A DNA stretch of 64,000 bases. It comes from Armigeres subalbatus. Lineage: Eukaryota; Arthropoda; Insecta; Diptera; Culicidae. A model generated the notes under the pieces. It searched no databases. It saw nothing but the letters and a program-made list of their open reading frames with translations, and was not told the DNA's origin. Positions 23,040 to 35,100 of the stretch are shown piece after piece; the first letter of the stretch is position 1; every line of letters begins with the position of its first letter. Where the stretch lies: positions 124,001 through 188,000 of the forward strand of contig NW_026943225.1 of the NCBI RefSeq assembly GCF_024139115.2. The letters run 5' to 3'. Both the position numbers and the translations under genes were made by a program.

Positions 23040-25962
23040 TTTCAAAAAACTGACAGCTATAAACATAGTTTCAAATATTACACTCTAAACTGCTTCTAGT
23101 CAAATTTTCAAAAGAAAATGCCTAATGGATATTTTTTTACAGCGTTGTTTTCGTGATTCAATTTGATGTTGGTAACCATTTAGTGTTGATTTTGTTGAAT
23201 TTTGTACTTATTTTTATTCCAAAAGTCGTTGGGGAAAGCAGGTCGTCTGCCCCGTTGTTATGCTACAAAGCCTTCATACCAGGGAGTTCGCATTGGTAAT
23301 TCCAATGTTCCAGTCGCGATAAGGCATCTTTTATACCTCTCAACCTATTCCCACCATCACGGATCGCATGATGCTATAGACAACCTGCGGTGAACTGTCA
23401 GTGTACTTGGATCGATTTACGTATTTTCAACAGTCAAAGAAGCAGCTATTGAAATTTGCAGTGTTATGTTTATAGTTATTTATATTTATGACATTTCATC
23501 TGAATCGTTCGAAATGAACAATTCTAAAATTTTTTGCTGCACAAAAAACGATGCCTTACTGAACAGAAAAAAAATTCAGTCATATTTAAAGTTTACGGGT
23601 TTTCAGGGCAGCAGGACTATGCCCAAGGGCTTGACAAACCGTCCTCTGGTCACTGCAAGTTGTTGGGATTTATAAGATGGGATTGGGTTTGAAAAAGAGC
23701 TCTGTTCGACTTCATTAAAACCTACATGTATCCACAACTAGGCTCTACTAAAACAAGTGCCGCTTAAGTACGCTAGCCGAATCTTGGCGGGGTGGGGCTG
23801 ACTCAGCCCCTCGGCGAGAAGTGCGGCAATAACCTGTAAAACCATTCAATAGAAGTGGATATCCCTGTGATTATCTGACACATCAACTCCAGCGTACATT
23901 CGCACCTCAAAAAAGTCCAATGCGTTTCAGGTTAGTTGACTTCTCGTCAAGTTCTGATTATTATTAATCTTTTCATGTCTGTGTATGTAAAATTTGGACT
24001 TCGAGCTGATTTGTTGTTATGTTTGAACTCCATTCAACGCACACTATTGTGATTTGTTCTATGCGGGATTTGCCTCTGCGCGTTATTCCGCAGAAGCTAT
24101 CCAAATTTTTCTTTTCTCCGTAATATAATGGATTGAGGAAAATATTCCGAGAGCTATCTTATCTGCTACAGTACGAAGCTACCCACTATTTAATAGCCAC
24201 ATCAAATCTCGCCTCTTAATTCAACTCTTCAGATAATTCTTCCATAAACAAATGGATCAAATGCACAAACTCATTTTCGCAACTATCTTGGCCGGCCTCC
24301 ACTCCACCACCACGTGACTATGCTCGAAAAAGGAAACCAGTGCACTCTCATGGAGACAAATTACCTCCACTTCCTCCATAAGGCATAACCACCACTGGCA
24401 TCGACCGCACGACATTGGCATCAGCATCAACCTCGTCTCTCCCCAACATACCTATCCACGGGTCGGTCGTGAATACAATTTCGCTCCATTATTATTACGT
24501 ACCGGAGAGGAGAACCCTTTGACAGTGTGTGGGGTCCACCCACTCTCAACGTTCTACCCTTCCTCCACACAGCACGCGATCAAATCAAAGTATCTGACGA
24601 CGACGACTGAGTCTTTGTTTCATCCGAAATCGCAACAAGCGCTCGTTGAAGACTGAGTCTAGTCTCGCCGCTGCCGGTGGGATCTTCTCAGCATCTCGCC
24701 CATCAACCGTATGGGAAAGCCATGGAAGGAATTTAAGTATCGCGAGTTAACTACCGCCGCCTCGTCCACGTGCGTGGCGGTACTCAACTCCGCCACCTCA
24801 TCGATGGTAATGGTTTTCGATTTGCCCCATTAGAGTGGAGGAAAATCTGGCGCTGTTAGCCCCTCAATATCAACCGGTGCGGCGTGGTTTCATCGAAGCT
24901 GTTGATAATGAAACCACTGTATCATATTTCACGATTGTCAACGATTGCGTGATACGTTGTAAACGCTTTTATAAATGACAAAATTGTTTCATCATGCTTT
25001 TAGATTGATAGAGCGTCTCCACCTGGGCTGCTATTGTCTTCTTATGATACTAAAAATTATTTCACAGCGTTGCAAAAAAACGATTCGATTAACGATCGGC
25101 TCAAGAGATCCCGGATATGTTCTCCACCGCTTCGAAACAAGCACAGTAATTAATAGTGATAATTAATTATTCTTCTGATCTCTAGCGACGCGCATTTGCT
25201 GCTTTTTTTATCCTCCACCTAAGTTACACCACTTTGTTTTACGTATTGAAGCCTATTCCTCCTTCCTGCTGAAAGGGCGCAGAAGAAAGGAGAAAAACTA
25301 ACCTGGCCCTTCCACATGTGAGCGGCACCATGTGCTCGACGGAAGGCTAAACTGACTAACCGGCGACGTCGATGAACGAAGTGCGGACGGGAGTGCTTGT
25401 GGGTGCGCGAGATGACGATGACGTGTGGGTATCGAGCTAAGTGTGTAATTATCACTTATAAACACCGTATAAGTAAATAATTGGTCGATGGATCGGAGAT
25501 AGAGAATATTGTACCCTACTGAAAAGAAAGCTGCAAGAAAGTAAGTAGCGCTGAGCTTGTATTAAGTGGTTTTCTATCTCGTTTTTCTGACAGCTTGGAA
25601 GGTGGTGAGAAGCGAGCAGTCGCGATAAGCTTGGTTGTTTGGTTTTAATTGGTGAGAATGGATTAGTGAAGTGTTATTGTTTGCACAGGTTGAGCTTTCG
25701 TTGATGATCCATTGAGTAGTATTAAATAGTTTGAATTGCTGGATTATTATTTAACTAGAAAGTAGTACAGACTTTAGTAGTTTGGAGTAGAGTAGAACCT
25801 AGGTATATGTTTCTCACTGATTATAGATGAGGAACAATTACAATCCTCTGATCGAAAAGAAACGCGTATGACAATTCATGCACTGCTAAGGTCACCAAAT
25901 AGCAGAATAATGTCGGCATTGGCTAATAATAACACAACAGAGCACCTGATCCGGTAATTTAC
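23040..25962. other. 2.9 kb without a supportable gene
   Basis: Mostly single-copy-looking DNA. The segment at 24240-24840 is richer in C and A (CCACCACC-like and CGACGACGACTGAG stretches) and could be a conserved non-coding or 5' exon region of a host gene. I see no open frame with codon-like structure and no paired splice sites that I would defend. Short frames at 23466-23675 and 25219-25455 are unremarkable. Confidence 0.35.
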
Positions 25963-25987
25963 NNNNNNNNNNNNNNNNNNNNNNNNN
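25963..25987. other. Assembly gap of exactly 25 N
   Basis: A run of 25 undetermined bases. A fixed 25-N run is a placeholder, not a measured length, so the true distance across it is unknown. Confidence 0.98.
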
Positions 25988-26039
25988 TTTTCGTGTTTGC
26001 TTAGAAAACTTGAAATAAGTTTCAGTCAAAATCCAGTAA

Positions 26040-26164
26040 GGGCGTACACTAATAACGTAAGCAATTATGGGAGGAGGGGGTTCTGCCATTTTCTTATGCT
26101 CCATATAAATAAAAATGATTTGTATGGGAAATATTACAGAAATTTACAATTAGTGTACGGCCCC
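26040..26164 (-). mobile_element. MITE, GTACACTAAT-end family, copy 1
   Basis: Begins GGGCGTACACTAAT and ends ATTAGTGTACGGCCCC, which are inverted. The interior (ACGTAAGCA, a GGGAGGAGGGGGTTCTGCC block, AAAAATGATTTGTATGGGAAA) matches the reverse complement of 45515-45660, which confirms a two-copy family in this window. Confidence 0.75.
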
Positions 26165-29100
26165 AATTATATTTATAAAAATAACACATATGTGTGGCGG
26201 TGATAAATTCTTCTGTAATATTTCGCTTATAATGCCTAATAACACTTATTTGACTAATTTTTCAGGTGATTATAAACGCAAACATAAATTTTATTTGCAT
26301 TTTCATTTTGCCATTAAATACCTATGTGTGAATTTAAAATAGTTTTGGAAAATTGGTATTTTTTCATTCTAGAATAATTCGAAATTTGAAATTAAAATTT
26401 TAAAATCCAGCAGTGTTTTATGAAAAGCACATAGAATAAACAAATTATTTTAATGGCAAATGAAAGCAAAATCAAATACCAATTTTGACTACGTGGGTCG
26501 ATCTGACTTTTATATTATCAGTTTTAAATAATAGTCAAGAGTTTTGAATGAAAAAAATGTATCAATTGGAGCCAATTCAATGGAATTTAGTTTCCTATAA
26601 CAATAGGATCAACACTGTGTAATTGTGAAGGTTCTGATTGTTCTGGATCCGCAATTCTTAAAACCATTATTTCCTCTAATCCCCATCAAGATCGAAAATG
26701 ACCTCGCTCCAAACCACTTATCCGCTCCGGTTCCACGGAACTGTGTCCAATTAATCCTAGTTTTGCCCAAGTATCTAAGATCTTCGAAAATCTGTCCGGA
26801 CCAAGTAAATCACCGGAACGCGCACGCCACCGCAACAACGCCAAAAGATCTCCATCGCGCACCACAAGTCGGGCGGTTTCCACTCAGACGACTCGACAAC
26901 ATCATCATCATCACGCGCGCTGGCAGCACTCAACCAGCTGGCTAGCTGGCAGCCAACTCGCAAACCAAACTACTGACTGACAGCCAGACGGTGGCGATGG
27001 AAGGGTGTCGATGGCTACGAGCGTGAAATTTTCCCAGCTCCCTCGCAGCCGATCGGTCGACAGCAGGGTTGTTGGACTTCAATTTGCAACCCGTTGGCGT
27101 TGTTACGCGAATCTGCGCACACGAGCGGGGTGGTACACGAACAGCTTGAGCCTCAGCATGGGCTTTGTGTGACATTGAGAAGTTTGAAATCGATTTGAAA
27201 TCGGTCAGACGTGTCCGACTGCTGCGCAAGCGGCGACCAATCGGGGATGTGCTGAGTAGTTGTGAGGGCTTAAGGGTCGGGGACGGGTTGGTTGTTAAGC
27301 GAATCGAAAACCGGAGGGCTCAATTGTGGTGGCTTTAAGATTGCTCGCTGGATGCGGAGGTCTGCAGATTTTGTAAATCTTGCTAACAAGTCCGGTGGCA
27401 TTCTCGGAAGTTTTGCTGAGAATTATTTCCAGTCTGCTGATAACGGAATCTGGTTGGGGTCGTTCAAGTTCACGGATGTTCTGAGTGGTTGATTATGGCA
27501 AAATGAGCTGCATGCTTAAGTATAATGGATTTTGATTTGTACATGCGATTCTATACACTAATAGTAGAAAGTTCAAATTCTAGGCTTCAGATGTTATAAT
27601 GATTAATGACTACGACAGATCGTGACTTAAATTGGGAACCTTGTGTTTCATTGAACGGATTCTACCCACTGAGGAACTTACAAAACATTCGTAGGTCTGC
27701 AACTGACAAACCATGAAGTCAAATGAATGTACAATCTAACGCGATTTGTTCTCCAAAGATTTGTGGAATTTCAAAGATCTTCTAAAATCAAGTAATTAAA
27801 ATTTTCTAGTCTCAAAAACTTTGTATATTGAAAAGATTTTAGAGCTTCTGATAAGATTAATACAATTTAAGTTTTGGAAAATGATGATCGATGATATAGG
27901 AAGATGAAAATGTCAAATCAGAATATCGGACGAAACCACGCAGAGAGCAAAGTAGATTGAATAGGAGAAAACTTGTGAACTTCCACTGACTGAGTAGCGG
28001 AAATGTCTAGATGTAGAAAAGGCCTTCCAAACAAAAATGAAAAATATCTACAATATTAACGAATTTACACTCACTTTTCATAAGATTCTTTCCATAAAGT
28101 TCACTTTTTCACAGGTTTGTCTCAATCGATGATAGTCGCCTCATCGTCGAGGACCCATTTCCGTTATATCTCGTAGTACGGGAATATTAATCATATCGAA
28201 ATGTATTGCAGGAGAGCAATTGCTAGAGGGGACACAGTCTCCACCATCAATTAAAGCAAAGGAAGTGTATAAAGTGTTGATATTTGAATGGCAGCTATTA
28301 GCTTACAATATTTTCAAATTCTAATGGAGAACCACTGCCAGCTGGATGGAAGTAAATTATATAGGATTGTATTTAATCCTAAAATTTTAGATTGCGATTT
28401 CTTCAAAGTTGATTAATCACCTCTAGGATCTTGTTCAATTATGGTAAAGTTGCCTAAACACTTCCTTGACTTCGAGCTGCCTAGTAAAAAAGTATTCTAC
28501 TCAATGGGAGTATCGGTCTGCTACATCAAGAAGAAAATGAATACAGTTTCATTCTTACAAGCATATTGAAGTGATTTGTTACAACAAATCTAAACAGCAT
28601 TCTTTAAATTACGACTTGATCCGATCTCTAGAACTTTGATATTCACAGAATTTATCACCGGCAAAAATTCTTCCTGTTGCCATGTCCAGCTATCATAACC
28701 ACATCTAGAGGAGTCCGCTCTCCCAGAAACAAAAGGAAGCCAAGCCCCAGGTCGTCGGCGTCAAATTTATGATTGAGCTAAGCGCTAGTGCGGCACGTTA
28801 CGAGTCAAATTTGTTAGCTGCTTAGCTTGTTTTGACCACCATGCGACCGACATTGTCGCCTTTTGGCAGTGGTGAGGGGGAAAAGGTCCAGTAGAGGTCT
28901 AGTCCACGGTATGACGACGACGGCGGCGGCGTCGGCTGTAGCTTTCAGTGGTTGGGTGTTAAATTTTGCTGTTTTCAGCGAAGGAACTGAAATTCCAAAT
29001 TTGGGGGGTGAGTCGTCGGTCGGTTTGCGTCGTTCAAGGTCTAGGAGATAGGGTTTCGATCGCTACTTTAGTCCATTTCAGACGAGGGTGAGGCAAGTTC

Positions 29101-29669
29101 ATGGGATTGGTAGAACAAGCGATTTTTTGACGATGATTTTTTTCAAAATTACTTACAACGACAAAGGAAAAATTCAGTATCGTTGTAAAGGTGGCTTTCA
29201 GAGGTACTGATGAATTATTTAACCAAATGTTATGTCATTCATTGAGAATGGCGAATACAAAATAGATAATGTAAATGAGCCTATCAAAATAACTTTACAA
29301 ACCTTTCTGTGCGGTATAGAATCCGAGATATGAATAGAGATGTCAGTAGCAGCATAACATACATCCACTAAGTCCCACCGTTAAACAACATTCACAACAT
29401 ACAACATCACCCTGGGCACAGCATCGGGAATCGGGAAGATTGTGTGGGTCAAAGTTATATTGCTGTAGACGATTCATATACTTGGTCTAGGAAGAGCCAA
29501 CGAGATTCGGTTGGATGATGAAGGTAACAGGATTATATCTCTTACTTTGTTGTGGAAAGACGTTTTATGGATTTTCCTTTATTTCTTCCTTTTGCTCATC
29601 GAGAAAACGTATTATTTAACGATCTAATACGGATTTTTTCGTCGTATTTCAACATAAATTTGGACATTC
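26165..29669. other. 3.5 kb without a supportable gene
   Basis: 26165-26620 is very AT-rich. 26860-27260 and 28680-29050 are GC-richer and contain only short frames (60-106 codons) without recognisable motifs. 28915-28945 holds a short GACGACGGCGGCGGCG microsatellite-like run. These GC-richer islands could belong to host regulatory or untranslated sequence, but nothing in the sequence proves it. Confidence 0.35.
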
Positions 29670-30430
29670 TGCTTCAAAAACGTATGCAAACCAAGAAAAG
29701 TAGAAATATAAAAATACTTTTTGAGATCTTCTAGGCTTCAAACCTTCCTTAAGTTCAGAACTTGATGATCTACATAAACAACAAAGCGTTTTACGGGCCT
29801 CTCAATCCTAATTTGAAGTTGGCAATGCTACTTGGAGACGTAATTAAACTATTTTGTTAAATGCAGTGTTACCAGAAATGAAGGTACTCAAAACTATTCT
29901 AGAGTTCAGATCTTGGAGGTCTACAAGATCAACAGAGTAACCCTAGCAGCACAATTCACGTTGATTTTTGATATAACTCATATAACCAAATTAAGTCTCA
30001 TATGAGTATAATAGACTGATTATGTACATGTGTGCAGAATTCATAGGTTGCCGAGCTTTTGTGTTAGTGGAGAAGCCCCATGGAACATCATAGCAGTATA
30101 TACAAAATATAACATTCCCAGAATATCTACTGTACTCCAAACAATTCTTGAGTTCAGATCTTGAGGCCACAAAACCAACAGAGTTAAAGGTTCGTGAGCT
30201 TGTGTGTTAGTGTAGAATCCCCATAGGACATGATTATGTCAAAAAAATACATTCCCAGAATAGCTGCGGTACTTCAAACCATTCTTGAGTTCAGATAAGC
30301 TCATCAACACCAACAGAGTGATTCATAGTGTCCTCAGCTGTATGTTAGATGGAGCAACCACGGGAAATCAACACCAGATATAACAAACATTACAGAGTTC
30401 CTGTAATCCAAATCATTCTGGAGTTAGATA
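29670..30430 (+). repeat. Degenerate tandem repeat, about 140-145 bp unit
   Basis: The motif GAGCTTGTGTGTTAGTG(T)AGAA and its variants recurs with starts near 30046, 30189 and 30329. Each is followed by an ACATTCCCAGAATA block and then TTGAGTTCAGATCTTG or a close form. An upstream unit (29860-29940) is separated from the next by a 106-bp insertion. The first part (29680-29940) is repeated at 31265-31520 on the far side of a 23-bp array. Confidence 0.8.
29941..30046. other. 106-bp insertion relative to a paralogous copy
   Basis: In the paralogous copy near 31520, the CAACAGAGTTA block runs almost directly into GGTTCCTGAGC. Here about 106 bp intervenes, starting CCCTAGCAGCACAATTC. I see no clear inverted ends, so it may be a small insertion or an ancestral segment lost from the other copy. 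Confidence 0.55.
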
Positions 30431-31262
30431 TTGGAGGTATTGAAGAGGCTCGGAGCCTTCACGCTCGAGCTCACTGGAAGCCTCCTTCGCGCTCAAGCCT
30501 CCTTTCAAGCGCCTGAAGCCTCCTTTCAGGGCTCGAAGCCTCCTTCAAGACTGAAGCCCTTTCAGCCTGAAGCTCCTTTCAAGCGGCCTGAAGCCTCCTT
30601 TCGAGCGGCTCAGCTCCTTTCAAGCGCCTAAATCCTTCTGACTCAAGCTACTAAACGGCTCGAAGCCTTCTTCAAGATGCTCAGCCTCCTTCAAGAGGCT
30701 CGAAGCCCCTTCATGCGGATCGGAGCCTCCTTTCAAGCAGCTCGGAAGCCTCCTTTCAAGCGGTTCGAAGCCTTTCAAGCGACTCGAAGCCTTCTTCAAG
30801 CGGCCTGGAAGCCTCCTTCTAGAGGCCCAAGCTCTCTGAAGCGCTGAAGCCTCCTTCAGAGGCGCCCGAAGCCTGCTCAAGGGCTCAGCCTCCTTTCAAG
30901 AGGCCCGGAAGCCTCCTTCAAGAGGCTCAGGCTCCTTCAAGAGGCTGGAAGCCCTTCAAGAGGCCTGAAGTCCCTTCAAGAGGCCTGAAGTCCCTTCAAG
31001 AGGCTGAAGCCTCCTCAAGAGGCCCGAAGCCTCCTTCAAGAGGCTCAGCCTCCTTCAAGAGGCTCGGAAGCCTCCTCTAAGAGGCCTGGAAGCCTCCTTC
31101 AAGAGGCCTGAAGCCCCTTCAAGAGGCTCGAAGCCTCCTTTCAAGAGGCCTGAAGCCCCTTTCAAGAGGCTAGGAAGCCCCTTCAAGAGCCGAAGCCTCC
31201 TTCCAAGAGGCTGAAGCCTCCTTTCAAGAGGCTCGAAGTCCTTCAAGAGGCTCAGCCTCCTT
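30431..31262 (+). repeat. 23-bp minisatellite array (CTCCTTTCAAGAGGCTCGG type), indel-rich
   Basis: Units related to AAGCCTCCTTTCAAGAGGCT, in the opposite orientation to 17030-18720. Spacing wanders (19-24 bp) through missing single bases in homopolymers. The array is bracketed by copies of the 145-bp unit (29680-29940 and 31265-31640). Confidence 0.9.
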
Positions 31263-31640
31263 CAAAACGATGCAAACCAAGAAAAAGTAGAAATAGGGTA
31301 AAATATTTTTGAGATCTTCTAGGCTTCAAACCTTCCTTAAGTTCAGAACTTGATGATCAATAATCACAAAAGCGTTTTACGGGCTCTCAATCCTAATTTG
31401 AAGTTGGAATGCTACTTGAGGCATAATTAAACTATTTTTGTCAAATCGCAGTGTTACCAGAACATGAACGGTACTCCAAACAATTTTGAGTTCAGATCTT
31501 GAAGGCCTACAAGCAACAGAGTTATTGATAGGTTCCTGAGCTTGTGTGTTAGTTGTAGAATCATGGGACAATTGTCAATATATAAAAATCTACATTCCAG
31601 AAAAGCTCACTCCAAACCATTTGAGTTCAGATATTGACCT
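31263..31640 (+). repeat. Second copy of the 145-bp repeat block, carrying many small indels
   Basis: It matches 29680-29940 and then 30189-30296: AAACCAAGAAAA, GAGATCTTCTAGGCTTCAAA, AGTTCAGAACTTGATGATC and GAGCTTGTGTGTTAGT. Many single-base gains and losses distinguish the two, more than base substitutions would predict. Confidence 0.8.
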
Positions 31641-32125
31641 GACCTGGGTAATATATATCCTGGATGGAAAAGTTAATTTTGAACATTTTGCTGAAGAAAG
31701 AAAGGCTCTATCTCTTGAAACGTATTTTAACAGCTGATTTTCGTCAATATAATAGCTTGACAAATTGAGGTGATGTCTGTTATGTGTGTATGTATTTATG
31801 AATTTGTGTGTGTATGTGCACAAAATTTTGTACACTCTTTTGAAACTTAGCATTGGCCAAATAACTGAAAAGTTCCATTCGACTGAAAATCCTGTCCCAT
31901 TGTTTGCTATTGAAAATTTGCCAGATTGGACATGGGATCAGAAATTATGGTCAAAATACTGCTTATGCAAAACACGCTAAAAGCACTCACTAATATTGTT
32001 TAGTATTTTTTTGCACAAACACCGCTAGGTGGATTATTCAGGGTTTTATTCAGAAACTTTGCATTGTACATAAAGTAAAGAAATCAATCAGCAAATTTAA
32101 TCTAGTTAATCTTGCCTATCACTAC
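31641..32125. other. Spacer between arrays
   Basis: AT-rich, with a short TGTGTGTATGT microsatellite-like stretch near 31785-31820. No gene recognised. Confidence 0.4.
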
Positions 32126-35100
32126 TCAGGCTCAAGCTCCTTTCAAGCCTAAGCTCCTTCAGCGCCAAGCCTCTTTCAGCCAAGCTCCTTTCAGCTGACG
32201 CCTCTCAGGCTCGCTCCTTCAAGGCTCAAGCTCTCATGCCTGGAAGCCTCCTTTCAAGGCTCGAAGCCTCCTTTCAGCGCCAGAAGTCCTCGCTCAAGCC
32301 TTTCAAAGCTGCCTCCTTTCAAGAGGCTCAAGCCCTTTCAAGAGCCCGAAGCCCTTCAAGAGCTCAGCCTCTTCAAGAGGCCAGCTCCTTCAAGAGCAGC
32401 CCTTCAAGGCCGAAGCCTCCTTCAAGAGCTCAGCTCTTCAAGAGCTGAAGCCCTTCAAGAGCCCCCGCCTTCAGAGGCCCTTCAAGAGGCTCGAAGCCTC
32501 CTTCAGAGGCCGAAGCCTCCCCAAGAGGCCAGCCCTTCAGGCAAGCTCCTTCAAGAGCCAGCCTCCTTCAAGGGCCTGAAGCCTTCAAGAGCCTGAAGCC
32601 CTTCAAGAGGCCCAGAAGCCCTTCAAGAGGCCCAGGCCTCCTTTCAAGAGGCCTGAAGCTCCTTCAAGAGGCTCGGAAGCCTCCTTTCAAGAGGCTGAAG
32701 CCTCCTTCAAGAGCCCAGCCTTCAAGAGCCAGCCTCCTCAAGAGGCTCGGCCTCCTTCAAGAGGCCTGAAGCCTCCTTTCAAGAGGCTCGAAGCCTCCTT
32801 CAAGGCTGAAGCCTCCTTCAAGAGGCCCGGAAGCCCTTCAAGAGGCCCCAGCCTTCAAGAGCTCGGCTCCTTCAAGAGGCCTCAGCCCCCTTCAGAGGCC
32901 TCAGCTCCTCAGAGGCCAGCCCCTCAAGAGAAGCCCCTTCAGGCCTCGGAAGCTCCTTTCAAGAGGCCTCGAAGCCTCCTTTCAAGAGGCCTCGGAAGCC
33001 TCCTTCAAGAGGCCTGAAGCCTCCTTTCAAGAGGCCTCGGCCTCCTCAAGAGGCCCGCCAGCCTTTCAAGAGGCCAGCCTCCTTCAAGAGGGCTAAGCCT
33101 CCTTCAAGAGGCCTGAGCCTCCTTTCAAGAGGCCCGGAAGCCTCCTTCAAGAGGCTGAAGCCCTTTCAAGAGGCCCAAGCCCTCCTTTCAAGAGGCTGGA
33201 AGCCTTCAGAGGCCTGAGCCTCCTTCAAGAGGCTGAAGCCTCCTTTCAAGAGGCCTGTAGCCTCCTTCAAGAGGCCTGAGCCTCCTCAAGAGGCCCAGCC
33301 CCTTCAAGAGGCCCTCAGGGCCTCCTTCAAGAGGCTCAGCCTCCTTCAAGAGGCCTCAGAGCCTCCTTCAAGAGGCTCAAGCCTCCTTCAAGAGGCCCGG
33401 CCTCCTTCAAGAGGCCCGGCTCCTCTGCCGGAAGCCTCCTCAAGAGGCTGAAGCCTCCTTTCAAAGGCCGAAGTCCTTTCAAGAGGCCCGGAAGCCTCCC
33501 TTCAAGAGGCCCGAAGCCTCCTTTCAAGAGGCTCCGAGCCTCCTTTCAAGAGGCCCGGAAGCCTCCTTCAAGAGGCCCGGAAGCCCTCCTTCAAGAGGCC
33601 TGAAGCCTCCTTCAAGAGGCTCAGGCCTCCTTCAAGAGGCCTGGCTCCTTCAAGAGGCCCCAGCCCTTCAAGAGGCCTGGAAGCCCCTTCAAGAGGCCTG
33701 CCTCCCTTCAAGAGGCCTCGAGCCTCCTTCAAGAGGCTGAAGCCTCCTTCAAGAGGCTCGAAGCCTCCTTTCAAGAGGCTCCTAGCGAAGCCCTTTCAAG
33801 AGGCTGGAAGCCTCCTTCAAGAGGCCCAGCTCCCTTCAAGAGGCCCGAAGCCTCCTTTCAAGAGGGCCTGAAGCCTCCTTCAAGAGGCCCAGCCTCCTTT
33901 CAGAGGCTCAGCCCCTTCAAGAGGCCCGGCCTCCTTTCAAGAGGCCCCCAGTCCCTCTCAAGAGGCCCGGAAGCCCCTTCAAGAGGCCCGAGAGCTCCTT
34001 CAAGAGGCCTGGGCCTCCTTCAAGAGGCCTGGCCTCCTTCAAGAGGCTCAGCCCCTCTCAAGAGGCCCAGCCTCCTTCAAGAGGCCCGGCCTTCAGGCCT
34101 CAGCCCCTTCAAGAGGCCCAGCCTCCTTTCAAGAGGCCTGCAGCTCCCCTTCAAGAGGCCTGGAAGCCTTCAAGAGGCCTCAGCCTCCTTTCAAGAGGCC
34201 TCGAAGCTCCTTCAAGAGGCCTGGAAGCCTCCTTCAAGAGGGCTCAGCCCCTTCAAGAGGCCTGAAGCCTCCTTCAAGAGGCCTGGAAGCCTCCCAAGAG
34301 GCCCGGCCTCCTCTGAGGCCCGGTCCTTCAAGAGGCTCAGCTCCTTCAAGAGGCCCTCAGCCTCCTTCAAGAGGCCTCAGCCTCCTTCAAGAGGCCCCAG
34401 CCCCTTCAAGAGGCCCAGCCCCTTCAAGAGCCCGAAGCCTCCTCAAGAGGCCTGGCCTCCTTCAAGAGGCCTCAGCTCCTTCAAGAGGCCTCAGCCTCCT
34501 TCAAGAGGCCCGGCTCCTCTCAAGAGGCCCGGCCTCCTTCAAGAGGCCCGGAAGCCTCCTTCAAGAGGCCTCGAAGCCTCCTTCAAGAGGCCTGGAAGCC
34601 TCCTTCAAGAGGCCTGAAGCCTCCTTTCAAGAGGCCCGGAAGCCTCCTTTCAAGAGGCCCGGAAGCCTCCTTCAAGAGGCCTGGAAGCCCCTTCAAGAGG
34701 CTCAGTCCTTCAAGAGGGCTCAGCCTCCTTTCAAGAGGCCTCAGAAGCCTCCCTTCAAGAGGTCCAGCCCTCCTTCAAGAGGCCCAGCCTCCTCAAGAGG
34801 CCTCAGCCCTTCAAGAGGCCCAGCCCCTCAAGGCCGGCTCCTTCAAGAGGCTCCGGCCTCCTCTCAAGAGGCCGCCAGCCTCCTTCAAGAGGCCCAGCCC
34901 CTCAAGAGGCTCAGCCTCCTTCAAGAGGCCTGGAAGCCTCCTTCAAGAGGCCCAAGCCTCCTTCAAGAGGCCTGGCTCCTCAAGAGGCTCGAAGCCTCCT
35001 TCAAGAGGCCCAGCCTTCAAGAGGCCAGCCTTCAAGAGGCCCGAAGCCCCTTCAAGAGGCCCAGCCTCCTTCAAGAGGCCTGGAAGCCTCCTTCAAGAGG

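Noticed and set aside
26625..26945. 106-codon frame as a host exon
   Set aside because: Low-complexity composition, and a minus-strand frame of similar length overlaps it. Nothing favours either.
31785..31820. TG-rich microsatellite as a regulatory element
   Set aside because: Short and imperfect; no adjacent gene or other evidence.
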